Source of the DNA: an uncultured Coprococcus sp.
GTDB lineage: Bacteria > Bacillota > Clostridia > Lachnospirales > Lachnospiraceae
Direction of reading: 5' to 3'
NCBI GenBank assembly: GCA_934277375.1
Contig: CAKQTZ010000012.1
Coordinates: 9,113 to 73,112 of the forward strand
DNA length: 64,000 nucleotides
The notes under the pieces were generated by a model. That model was given only the letters and a program-made list of their open reading frames with translations. It searched no databases and was not told the origin of the DNA. Within the stretch, counting starts at the first letter, position 1, and the number at the start of each line of letters is the position of its first letter. The translations under genes were made by a program, and so were the position numbers. This document shows positions 34,791 to 42,833 of this stretch, in pieces.

Positions 34791-36635
34791 CTAACTCCAC
34801 TGAGAGTTATACAGATCCGCATAGAATCCATTCTGCGCCATGAGCTCATCATGGTTACCCTGCTCTATGATGTCACCGTCCTTCATAACAAGGATGATAT
34901 CTGCGTTCTTGATGGTTGACAGTCTGTGGGCTATGACAAAGCTTGTCCTGCCCTTCATCAGATTGTCCATAGCTCTCTGAATCCTGTGCTCTGTTCTCGT
35001 ATCGACTGACGATGTAGCCTCATCGAGGATCAGAACCGGATTGTCAGCAAGAATGGCTCTCGCGATAGTTAAGAGCTGTTTCTGTCCCTGGGAGATATTT
35101 GTTATCTCCTCATTGAGCTCCATGTTGTATCCACCCGGAAGTGCCGAGATAAATCTATGTGCATGAGCTGCCTTTGCCGCTGCAATGACTTCCTCATCCG
35201 TGGCATCCAATCTTCCGTATCTGATATTCTCCATGATAGTGCCCTTGAACAGCCATGTGTCCTGAAGCACCATGCCAAATACATCTCTGAGCTCACGTCT
35301 GTTAAAGTCCTTAATATTGTGTCCGTCCAGAAGTATGGCACCGCCATTCACGTCGTAGAATCTCATGAGCAGCTTGACCATGGTGGTTTTGCCCGCTCCG
35401 GTCGGTCCGACTATGGCTACCTGCTGTCCCGGTTTTACATGGGCCGAGAAATCCTTGATGATGATCTGCTCCGGGTTGTATCCGAACTTTACATGCTCAA
35501 ATGTAACCTCACCCTTGATTCCCTCTGTGGATACAGGATTCTCTACTATCTGCTCCTCTTCTTTCTCTTCAAGAAGTTCAAATACTCGCTCAGCGGCGGC
35601 TGCCATCTGCTGCATCATATTTGTGACCTGGGCAACCTGCTGAACAGGCTGTGTGAGGTTCTTCACGTACTGTATAAATGCCTGGATATCACCTATCTGG
35701 ATAGTTCCTCTGATCGCAAGAGCCGCACCTGATATGGCAACTGCCACATAGCCCAGATTACCGACAAACATCATAATAGGCTGCATCAGTCCTGAGAAGA
35801 ACTGTGACTTCCATGCTGACTTGTACAGAGTCTCATTTGTCTCATGGAACTCTCTTCTCACATCGTTCTCCTTGTTGAACGCCTTTATGACATTATGTCC
35901 GCCATATACTTCTTCAACCTGGCCGTTTATGTGTCCCACGTATTCCTGCTGCTGCTTGAAGAATCTCTGGGATTTCTTGATGACAAACATCATGAGCATG
36001 ATACTTATCGGAAGTATCAGCACCGAAATGAGTGTCATAAGCGGGCTGATCGTGAGCATCATCACGATTACACCGATGACTGTACTAACCGATGTGATGA
36101 GCTGTGTGATACTCTGGTTCAGACCGTTGCCCATGGTGTCTATATCATTTGTGATCCTTGAAAGTACCTCACCATAGGTTCTGCTCTCAAAGTAGCTCAT
36201 CGGCATCCTGTTGATCTTCTCGGACACCTCACGTCTCATCCTATAGCACACCTTCTGTGTGATACCGGTCATGATAAATCCCTGTACAAAGCTAAATGCC
36301 ACACTCAGCACATACAGGCCGAGACAGAACAGCAATATCTTACCGATATACGTGAAATCAATTCCTCCGTTGCCTGTTATCTTGTTCATGATTCCCTCGG
36401 ACAGGGCTGTTGTCGCCTTGCCGAGTACCTTCGGACATACTACGTTGAATACTGTACTTCCAATTGCAAATATGGCAACGACAACAACCGCCGCCTTATA
36501 TTTGCCTATATATCTGAATAACTTTCCTATCGTTCCCTTGAAGTCCTTAGCTTTCTCGCCGCCCATCATAGGACCGTGACCTCTTCTAGGACCTCTGAAA
36601 CTTCTCTGATTATTTGTCTGATTCTGTTCTGCCAT
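34791..36635 (-). CDS. Heterodimeric ABC exporter, subunit with canonical Walker B and altered signature
   Basis: A 614-residue permease-ATPase fusion: six membrane helices in about 35-330, then the nucleotide-binding domain. Walker A is GPTGAGKTT near 410, the signature is NISQGQKQ near 515 (LSGGQ altered to ISQGQ) and Walker B is VLILDEATSS near 538. In heterodimeric exporters such as BmrCD, LmrCD and TM287/288, one partner has an altered signature and the other a Walker B Asp, giving one weak and one active ATP site. The gene upstream supplies that complementary change. Likely substrates are drugs or peptides. It lies three bases after the partner gene. Confidence 0.93.
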   Translation of the reverse strand: MAEQNQTNNQRSFRGPRRGHGPMMGGEKAKDFKGTIGKLFRYIGKYKAAVVVVAIFAIGSTVFNVVCPKVLGKATTALSEGIMNKITGNGGIDFTYIGKILLFCLGLYVLSVAFSFVQGFIMTGITQKVCYRMRREVSEKINRMPMSYFESRTYGEVLSRITNDIDTMGNGLNQSITQLITSVSTVIGVIVMMLTISPLMTLISVLILPISIMLMMFVIKKSQRFFKQQQEYVGHINGQVEEVYGGHNVIKAFNKENDVRREFHETNETLYKSAWKSQFFSGLMQPIMMFVGNLGYVAVAISGAALAIRGTIQIGDIQAFIQYVKNLTQPVQQVAQVTNMMQQMAAAAERVFELLEEKEEEQIVENPVSTEGIKGEVTFEHVKFGYNPEQIIIKDFSAHVKPGQQVAIVGPTGAGKTTMVKLLMRFYDVNGGAILLDGHNIKDFNRRELRDVFGMVLQDTWLFKGTIMENIRYGRLDATDEEVIAAAKAAHAHRFISALPGGYNMELNEEITNISQGQKQLLTIARAILADNPVLILDEATSSVDTRTEHRIQRAMDNLMKGRTSFVIAHRLSTIKNADIILVMKDGDIIEQGNHDELMAQNGFYADLYNSQWS

Positions 36636-36638
36636 GTC

Positions 36639-38831
36639 CTACACCTGCCTTTCTGAGTCAGTTCCAAGACTGGCCGCTATCTCCGATGGAGAAAGCTGTG
36701 ACTCGGCTATCTGCCTGTACTCCTCACAGGTCTGCATGAGTTCCTTGTGAGTTCCCTTGCCGACTATCGTACCCTCGTCAAGCACAAGTATCTGATCTGC
36801 TGAGAGTATGGTGCTTACACGCTGTGCAACGATAAATACTGTACTGTCATTTACGTGCTCACCAAGTGCCTTTCTGACTGCCACATCCGTCTTGAAGTCA
36901 AGCGCCGAAAAGCTGTCGTCAAATATCAGGATTTTCGGCTTTCTCGCTATGGCTCTGGCTATGGCAAGACGCTGTTTCTGACCGCCGGACACATTTCCGC
37001 CGCCCTGGGCAACCGCACTGTCGTAACCATGCTCCTTCTCCTCTATGAAGTCGGATGCCTGGGCAATCTCAGCCGCAAGCTTGACATCTTCATCGGATGC
37101 ATCCGGTGCACCGAATCTTATATTGGACGCAATCGTTCCCGAGAACAGAATTCCCTTCTGCGGAACAAAACCGATATTCTGTCTCACGCTCTCCATTGTG
37201 AGGTCTCTTATGTCCTGTCCGTCTATCGTTATCGAGCCCTCCGTAACATCATAGAATCTCGGGAGGAGCTGAACCAGTGTACTCTTACCACAACCGGTAC
37301 TTCCGATGATCGCCGTGGTCTGTCCAGGCTTAGCCTCAAATGAGATATTCTCCAGTACGTTCTCATCTGCTCCCGGATATGCAAATGCGACATTGTCATA
37401 CTTTACGACACCCCTTGGTGCTTCAAGCTTCTTTGCCCCGGCCGCGTCCTGAACTGTCACATCTGTATCTATGATCTCCTGTATTCTGTCTGCTGCCACG
37501 CTGGCACGAGGGAGCATGACAGACATCATGCTGAGCATAAGGAATGACATAATGATAAGCATCGTATATGTAATAAATGCAGTCATTGATCCTACCTGAA
37601 GGACACCCGCATCAATCTTATGGGCTGCCACCCACTCTATAAGTATGCTTATTGCATACATGATGAACATGAGTATAGGCATTGCAAATGTCATGACTCT
37701 GTTGACGAACAAGGTGTTCTTCGTCAGGTCTTTATTTGCCTCATCGAATCTCTCTTCCTCGCGTTCTTCTCTGCCAAATGCCCTGATGACCGGGATACCT
37801 GTAAGTATCTCTCTTGACACAAGGTTTACTCTGTCCACCAGTGTCTGCATAACTTTAAACTTTGGCATGGCAATGACCATAAGCGTTCCCATGAGGATCA
37901 CAACTGCCGCTATACCGATGAATATTACCCAGCCCATTCCGGCTCCGTTCTCAACAACCTTGACGATTCCTCCAATAGATAGTATCGGTGCATATAGAAC
38001 CATTCTGAGCATCATAACTGTAACCATCTGTATCTGCTGGACATCATTTGTAGATCTCGTTATAAGAGATGCAGTTGAGAACTTGTTGATCTCAGCATCT
38101 GAAAATGCGATAACCTTGTTGAACACCTTCTCTCTGAGTCCGCAGGCAACGCTTGCCGCAACCCTTGACGCCACAAGTCCTATGAGAACCGCTGCTGCTG
38201 CCATGAGAAGTGACATTCCAAGCATCTTCACCGCTGCCCACTTCAGATATGACATCTGTCCTGCCTTATAATCGTAGCCAAAGCTGTCGTAGCATATCCT
38301 TGTACATGCTATGGCTGTGGATTCCATATAATCCTCGCCCATACTGTCGAGCATGCCGTCAACCGTAGGCTTCATCTGCTCACCGATCTGCGCCCACATC
38401 TCCTCCGGCATCTCGTCAAGGGTGATTCCCATCTTATCGAGTCCTGCCTTAATTGCATTGTCCTCGTCAGAGTTCACCATCTGATATGGATAGTAATACA
38501 TCATAAGCCCCTTCATACAGGCACTATCCACTTCTTCTATGTGTTCCTCGCCGTCTTCTGTCAGATAATAATAACCATCCGAACCATCTTTATAATATTT
38601 CTCCCATACGGCTTTCTCATCGTCATCCATAAATCCGTCTATCACGTTGTAGGCTTTCTCCGGGATCTGTTTCGGACTGCAGTTCTCTATGCCGTAGTTC
38701 TGTATACCGATATCTATGAGCTTTGAAGTGTAGTCCGGAAGTGACAGATCACAGTATGCCTGCAGAACGAGAAGAAGGGCTATGATAATGACCGACTTCC
38801 AATATGGCTTCAGATTCCTGAATATCTGCAT
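36639..38831 (-). CDS. Heterodimeric ABC exporter, subunit with Walker B Asp and large outer loop
   Basis: A 730-residue ABC permease-ATPase. After the first membrane helix there is an extra outer region of about 140 residues (acidic, Tyr-rich, with Cys in ENCSPKQIPEK and DSACMKGL) before helix 2. This is seen in many Firmicute exporters of this class. Walker A is GSTGCGKST near 510 and the signature NVSGGQKQRLAIARA is intact. After Walker B the catalytic Glu is replaced by Asp (ILIFDDSFSALD). It is the first gene of the operon, with a GGAGGAAATGAC start region, behind an unusually structured leader. Confidence 0.93.
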   Translation of the reverse strand: MQIFRNLKPYWKSVIIIALLLVLQAYCDLSLPDYTSKLIDIGIQNYGIENCSPKQIPEKAYNVIDGFMDDDEKAVWEKYYKDGSDGYYYLTEDGEEHIEEVDSACMKGLMMYYYPYQMVNSDEDNAIKAGLDKMGITLDEMPEEMWAQIGEQMKPTVDGMLDSMGEDYMESTAIACTRICYDSFGYDYKAGQMSYLKWAAVKMLGMSLLMAAAAVLIGLVASRVAASVACGLREKVFNKVIAFSDAEINKFSTASLITRSTNDVQQIQMVTVMMLRMVLYAPILSIGGIVKVVENGAGMGWVIFIGIAAVVILMGTLMVIAMPKFKVMQTLVDRVNLVSREILTGIPVIRAFGREEREEERFDEANKDLTKNTLFVNRVMTFAMPILMFIMYAISILIEWVAAHKIDAGVLQVGSMTAFITYTMLIIMSFLMLSMMSVMLPRASVAADRIQEIIDTDVTVQDAAGAKKLEAPRGVVKYDNVAFAYPGADENVLENISFEAKPGQTTAIIGSTGCGKSTLVQLLPRFYDVTEGSITIDGQDIRDLTMESVRQNIGFVPQKGILFSGTIASNIRFGAPDASDEDVKLAAEIAQASDFIEEKEHGYDSAVAQGGGNVSGGQKQRLAIARAIARKPKILIFDDSFSALDFKTDVAVRKALGEHVNDSTVFIVAQRVSTILSADQILVLDEGTIVGKGTHKELMQTCEEYRQIAESQLSPSEIAASLGTDSERQV

Positions 38832-38857
38832 GTCATTTCCTCCTTGAACGATTATTG

Positions 38858-39062
38858 ATCAGATGAATGTATCCCCCTCTAGTCTTTCTATGTGCACAAC
38901 ATAACATCACCTGTACCGGATCGCTCCCGCTCATTTCGGCCTACAGCGGTACTAAGGTGCCACTTACGTGCCACCTAAGGACCGGTGGCCTCAAATGTCC
39001 TGTACAGGTGATGTTATGTTGTACACGTTAATATACATTATGCAGGGATACATTCATCTGAT
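38858..39062 (-). ncRNA. Structured leader RNA of the ABC exporter operon (nested inverted repeats)
   Basis: In the 469-bp gap before the ABC operon, an 18-bp perfect inverted repeat (38858-38875 with 39045-39062) encloses a second of 25 bp with one mismatch (38892-38916 with 39002-39026). Inside are further pairings: GCCACC with GGTGGC (38970-38989) and CCGCT with AGCGG (38927-38949). If transcribed from the promoter at 39165-39193, this gives a 205-nt branched fold ending about 15 nt before the ribosome binding site. I see no T-box signature, known riboswitch pattern or T-run. A small transposon-like element is the alternative, but no target duplication is seen. Confidence 0.55.
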
Positions 39063-39146
39063 ATCTACGCTTTCTTCTGGCGGAGAAAATGCCATGCTTT
39101 AGCTGACGTTGTTTTCCCCTTTACATTTCCAAGCGTATTCTTTCTT

Positions 39147-39170
39147 TAATTAAATATCTTTGAAAGTTTA
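39147..39170. promoter_or_regulatory. Candidate operator, copy 1
   Basis: The 24-bp sequence beginning TAATTAAATATCTTTGAAAG overlaps the -10 box and start of the ABC operon promoter. A close copy lies 44 bp away at 39191-39214. Confidence 0.45.
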
Positions 39171-39193
39171 TCATTGCATATATTCTCAGTCAA
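39165..39193 (-). promoter_or_regulatory. SigA-type promoter of the ABC exporter operon
   Basis: On the minus strand TTGACT (39188-39193) and TAAACT (39165-39170) are 17 bp apart. Transcription would begin near 39157, giving a leader of about 325 nt. Confidence 0.65.
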
Positions 39194-39214
39194 TTAAATA
39201 TCTATAAAGATTTA
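39191..39214. promoter_or_regulatory. Candidate operator, copy 2
   Basis: CAATTAAATATCTATAAAGA and the following TTTA match copy 1 at most positions and overlap the upstream edge of the -35 box. Two sites bracketing a promoter suggest repressor control, for example by a MarR- or TetR-type protein not encoded here. Confidence 0.45.
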
Positions 39215-39230
39215 ATTATTTTTATGACAA

Positions 39231-39270
39231 AAATACGGCAGTCGCTATTCTCCAGCAACTGCCGTATTTT
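39231..39270. terminator. Terminator of the FeoA gene
   Basis: A 12-bp stem (AAATACGGCAGT with ACTGCCGTATTT) lies just after the FeoA stop codon on the minus strand and is followed there by a T-rich tract. It isolates the FeoA gene from the ABC operon promoter. Confidence 0.85.
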
Positions 39271-39300
39271 CCGAATATTTCTGTTTCTTCCGCTCTCAAT

Positions 39301-39507
39301 CTAAGCCAGTTTGATCCGTTCTGCCGCATCCCTTGTTATCGCCAGTCTTTTTCCCTTTGCCTTGATAATCACATTGCCAAAGTAGGATGATACGACCTGC
39401 ACCTGATCTCCAGTCTCAAGCTGACATGCGCCGAACAGTGATCTGTCCGCACAATTCCAAGCTATCTCACCTGAGAAACCGTTTACTGCATCTGATAATG
39501 ACATCAT
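39301..39507 (-). CDS. FeoA domain protein
   Basis: A 68-residue SH3-like FeoA domain protein; the core is ETGDQVQVVSSYFGNVIIKA followed by GKRLAITRDAAERI. FeoA proteins assist the ferrous iron transporter FeoB at the membrane, but stand-alone forms far from feoB are common in Clostridia and their role is less clear. No feoB is in this window. The ATG at 39507 follows a GGGGTGG site. A TTGACT/TATAAT pair with a long 19-bp spacer (39608-39638) may be its promoter. Confidence 0.8.
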   Translation of the reverse strand: MMSLSDAVNGFSGEIAWNCADRSLFGACQLETGDQVQVVSSYFGNVIIKAKGKRLAITRDAAERIKLA

Positions 39508-39696
39508 TGTAACCACCCCTTCGAAATAATTGTTTTATGAATTCTATTATGTTTCAACGCACTATCCGATATGCAATTCATCTTCAATCTCTTTTATTGT
39601 CTACACAATTATAACTCTTGAAGGTTGGTGCAAGTCAATTCTAATTGTTAGTATATGGGGCTAATCTTTCTTATGCCAGACTAACCAGAGCATACC

Positions 39697-39743
39697 AAAA
39701 ACCCCACCGACATCCAACTTACCATCAGACATCAGTGGGGTTA
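39697..39743 (-). terminator. Terminator of ilvE
   Basis: AACCCCAC and GTGGGGTT arms, with extra pairing inside, are followed on the minus strand by TTTTTGG. Confidence 0.7.
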
Positions 39744-39787
39744 TAATGTTCTCAATATTAATTATCTTACACCGAATTACTCGATCA

Positions 39788-40813
39788 TTACTCGATTACC
39801 TTGAGCCATCCCTCTGGGCCTTCGATTCTGCCCATCTGGATTCCTGTAAGAGTATCATACAGTTTCTGGATAACTGGTCCCATCTTCTCCATACCGCTTG
39901 GGAAGCAGATCTCCTTGCCGTGGTCGTTGATCTTGCCTACAGGTGAGATAACTGCTGCTGTACCGCACAGACCGCACTCCGCAAAATCCTTAACCTCGTC
40001 GAAGTATACTTCTCTCTCCTCAGCCTCAAGTCCAAGGATATCCTTTGCAACTACCATCAGTGAACGTCTTGTGATAGATGGGAGTATACTGTTTGACTTA
40101 GGTGTAACTACCTTGCCGTCCTTTGTAACAAAGATGAAGTTTGCTCCACCTGTCTCCTCAACCTTTGTTCTTGTAGCTGCATCGAGGTACATATTCTCAT
40201 CAAATCCCTCTTTGTGTGCTGTAACTATTGCATGAAGGCTCATTGCATAGTTAAGACCAGCCTTGATGTGTCCTGTTCCGTGAGGTGCTGCTCTATCGAA
40301 ATCTGAAACCTTGATAGTGATAGGCTTTGCGCCGCCCTTGAAGTAAGGACCAACTGGTGTACAAAGGATTCTGAACTGATATTCATCTGCAGGCTTTACA
40401 CCTATAACAGGATTTGAACCGAACATATATGGTCTGATATATAATGTAGCACCTGATCCGTAAGGTGGTACATAATCTATGTTTGCCTTTACTGTATCTA
40501 CAACTGCCTGAACAAATCTATCCTCTGGGAAAGGCGGCATCTCAAGTCTCTTTGCTGAGTCTGCCATTCTGCTTGCGTTAAGGTCAGGACGGAAACATAC
40601 AACACGTCCATCCTCTGTTCTGTAAGCCTTCATTCCTTCGAAAACTGTCTGAGCGTACTGAAGAACACCTGCACACTCGTTTAATACTACGTTAGGATCC
40701 TCTGTGAGTGTACCCTCATCCCATGCTCCATCCTTATAATTTGCTACAAATCTCTTATCTGTCTGAACATAGCCAAATCCAAGGTTTGCCCAATCGATAT
40801 TCTTCTTATCCAT
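39788..40813 (-). CDS. ilvE: Branched-chain amino acid aminotransferase
   Basis: A 341-residue fold-type IV PLP enzyme. It interconverts Val, Leu and Ile with their keto acids using glutamate/2-oxoglutarate. Motifs seen are QTVFEGMKAYR, RPYMFGSNPVIGV, the PLP-Lys region GTGHIKAGLNYA and the family sequence KVEETGGANFIFV. Length is normal for the type found in Clostridia. It stands alone with a terminator. No T-box or leader peptide is seen in the 220-bp upstream region. Confidence 0.96.
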   Translation of the reverse strand: MDKKNIDWANLGFGYVQTDKRFVANYKDGAWDEGTLTEDPNVVLNECAGVLQYAQTVFEGMKAYRTEDGRVVCFRPDLNASRMADSAKRLEMPPFPEDRFVQAVVDTVKANIDYVPPYGSGATLYIRPYMFGSNPVIGVKPADEYQFRILCTPVGPYFKGGAKPITIKVSDFDRAAPHGTGHIKAGLNYAMSLHAIVTAHKEGFDENMYLDAATRTKVEETGGANFIFVTKDGKVVTPKSNSILPSITRRSLMVVAKDILGLEAEEREVYFDEVKDFAECGLCGTAAVISPVGKINDHGKEICFPSGMEKMGPVIQKLYDTLTGIQMGRIEGPEGWLKVIE

Positions 40814-41036
40814 ACCTACATCTTCCTTTCACTTTAGCTTGTGCTTTTTGGTATGTGTCTGTTATATCACATTATTTCGCCTTTTTCCATATGTATATTG
40901 AACATTTGCTTGAAAAATTAAGGTTTTTCTTTCGAATACGGCTAATTTTTTCACGTTACAGTGTATAATTTGATGATTTTCCCAAGTTGATCACCGATCA
41001 CCTCATTATTTTTCAAGCGGTGCCTAAAGAATCTTA

Positions 41037-42176
41037 CTATTTTATTATACTCCAAATGCATAAGAGTACCGCCAGGAACAGCACATTTGCAAATGTGAAA
41101 TACGCCAGATATCTTCCTCTGGCGCCCTTGTCCTGTCTCGCCACGTATTTGAATGAGATCAAACTCGCCATAGATGCTATCAAAGTTCCAAGTCCGCCGA
41201 GATTGGTGCCGACTATCAGATCCGTGTACCTGTCTGTAAATCCTGACAGCAATACTGCAGCCGGAACATTGCTTATGACCTGGCTGGCAAGGACCGAAGT
41301 TATCACCTCATGCCCACCAAGCACCTTCTCTACAAATGTCCTAAATCCAACGATTCTTCCCATGTTTCCGATAAACACGAAGAATCCCACAAATGTAAAT
41401 ATCAGCGAATAGTCCACCTTCAGCAGCAATCTTCTCTGGCATATAAGGACTACCACAAGCACTACCGCAAATGTCACCCAGTATGGGACGATCCGCGCCA
41501 CGGTGAGCAGCGACACCCCAAAGAGTATTCCGTATATCCCCAACAGCTTTTTGTCCACCTGTATATCATCGCCTGAGAGTCTTATCTCAAGCTGCCTGTT
41601 CCTGTCCTTCATGCATACGACGATCCATAACACAAGAAGCACTGCCGATGCTATTGTATAAGGAAGCATCAGTAACATAAATCTGCCCGCACTGATCCCT
41701 GCAAGTCCGTACAGATACAGGTTCTGCGGATTACCTATGGGTGTCAGCATACTGCCAAGGTTCGCAGCTATGGTCTGGAGGGTTATCACCGGCACCATCC
41801 ATCTGGTGAGTACTTCCTCTCCTGCCATACCAAGGACCGTGAGTGTCATCGGTACAAATGTTATGAGCGACACATCATTTGTGATGAACATGCTGAAAAA
41901 GAAACACATAAATGTAAGTACAAATGTCACCGCCCGGAGTGAACCCATACGGTTTATCATGCTCTTTGCTACGATGTTAAAAATCCCCTGCTGCGAAAAT
42001 CCCGCGACCACTGTCATAAGACAAAAAAGTATCGCAAGTGTCCTGAAATCTATGTAGTCCACATACGCTCTGTCCGGAGGCACGATAAATGCCGATATCA
42101 CCGCCAGAAAAAGTGCCACACTTAACACTGTCTCTTTGCGGACAAATTCTCCGATTTTCTTTATACCCCGGATCAT
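41037..42176 (-). CDS. SLC13/ArsB-like anion permease
   Basis: A 379-residue polytopic membrane protein of the ion transporter superfamily. The paired re-entrant loops with conserved Asn and Pro are visible as MFITNDVSLITFVPMT with LTPIGNPQNLYLY in the first half and VISNVPAAVLLSGFT with VGTNLGGLGTLIAS in the second. This fits CitMHS, ArsB or YbiR-like carriers of anions; the substrate is unknown. Its ATG overlaps the stop of the HDIG gene by four bases, so the two are coupled. Confidence 0.85.
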   Translation of the reverse strand: MIRGIKKIGEFVRKETVLSVALFLAVISAFIVPPDRAYVDYIDFRTLAILFCLMTVVAGFSQQGIFNIVAKSMINRMGSLRAVTFVLTFMCFFFSMFITNDVSLITFVPMTLTVLGMAGEEVLTRWMVPVITLQTIAANLGSMLTPIGNPQNLYLYGLAGISAGRFMLLMLPYTIASAVLLVLWIVVCMKDRNRQLEIRLSGDDIQVDKKLLGIYGILFGVSLLTVARIVPYWVTFAVVLVVVLICQRRLLLKVDYSLIFTFVGFFVFIGNMGRIVGFRTFVEKVLGGHEVITSVLASQVISNVPAAVLLSGFTDRYTDLIVGTNLGGLGTLIASMASLISFKYVARQDKGARGRYLAYFTFANVLFLAVLLCIWSIIK

Positions 42177-42718
42177 GGTCTGAATGTCCTGAGTGCCTCT
42201 ATAGTCTTGTTGATCAATTCATCAAGTGACCAACCAAGCATATCTGCACCTCTCTCGATGACCTCTCTGGAGCATCCCGCAGCAAATCCCTTGCTCTTGT
42301 ATTTCTTCTTAACTGACTTGAGTTCGAGATCCTGAACGCTCTTTGATGGTCTCATGAGTGTGACTGCTCCGATAAGTCCTGTGAGCTCGTCCACAGCATA
42401 GAGAACCTTCTCCATCTCATGTTCTGGTTTTATGTCAACCGTGATGCCATAGCCATGGCTTGCCGTCGCGTGTATGATTCTCTCGTCAACACCGTGCTCT
42501 CTCATGATCTCCTGGGACTTGATGCAGTGCTGCTCAGGATACTGCTCAAAGTCAAGGTCGTGAAGCAGTCCGACTATTCCCCAGAACTCTTCCTCATCGC
42601 CATAACCAAGCTCCCTTGCAAAATATTTCATAGTTTCCTCTACGATCTGTGCATGCTCCAGATGAAACTCATCCTTATTGTACTCTGTGAGTAATTCCCA
42701 CGCTTCTTCTCTTGTCAT
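42173..42718 (-). CDS. HDIG domain metal-dependent phosphohydrolase
   Basis: A 181-residue HD-superfamily protein. Visible metal-site motifs are His in FHLEHAQIV, the HD pair in GLLHDLDFEQ, and His/Asp in HATASHGYGI and YAVDELTGLI. Members hydrolyse nucleotides or phosphomonoesters; a substrate cannot be named. It has a GGAGG site and is translationally coupled to the permease gene downstream, which may hint at a shared pathway. Confidence 0.85.
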   Translation of the reverse strand: MTREEAWELLTEYNKDEFHLEHAQIVEETMKYFARELGYGDEEEFWGIVGLLHDLDFEQYPEQHCIKSQEIMREHGVDERIIHATASHGYGITVDIKPEHEMEKVLYAVDELTGLIGAVTLMRPSKSVQDLELKSVKKKYKSKGFAAGCSREVIERGADMLGWSLDELINKTIEALRTFRP

Positions 42719-42833
42719 CTTTTATCCTCCTGATATTATATAGTAGTAAATTTATTTTCTTGCATATCTTTTCATTTTACGCAAAAAAAATTCACACGCC
42801 TCTGATTCAGTTTCAAACAATTTAATACCATAT

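Noticed and set aside
38858..39062. T-box leader, because of GGTGGCAC-like and GTACCGC strings inside the ABC leader
   Set aside because: The order and pairing of the T-box antiterminator are not present, there is no terminator helix with a T-run, and the gene is an exporter rather than an aminoacyl-tRNA or amino acid gene.
38858..39062. MITE or small insertion element based on 18-bp terminal inverted repeats
   Set aside because: Not excluded but not preferred: no target-site duplication is seen, no second copy occurs in the window, and the element sits exactly between a promoter and its gene.
40814..41036. T-box or leader peptide before ilvE
   Set aside because: No run of Ile, Leu or Val codons, no T-box sequence and no terminator in the region.
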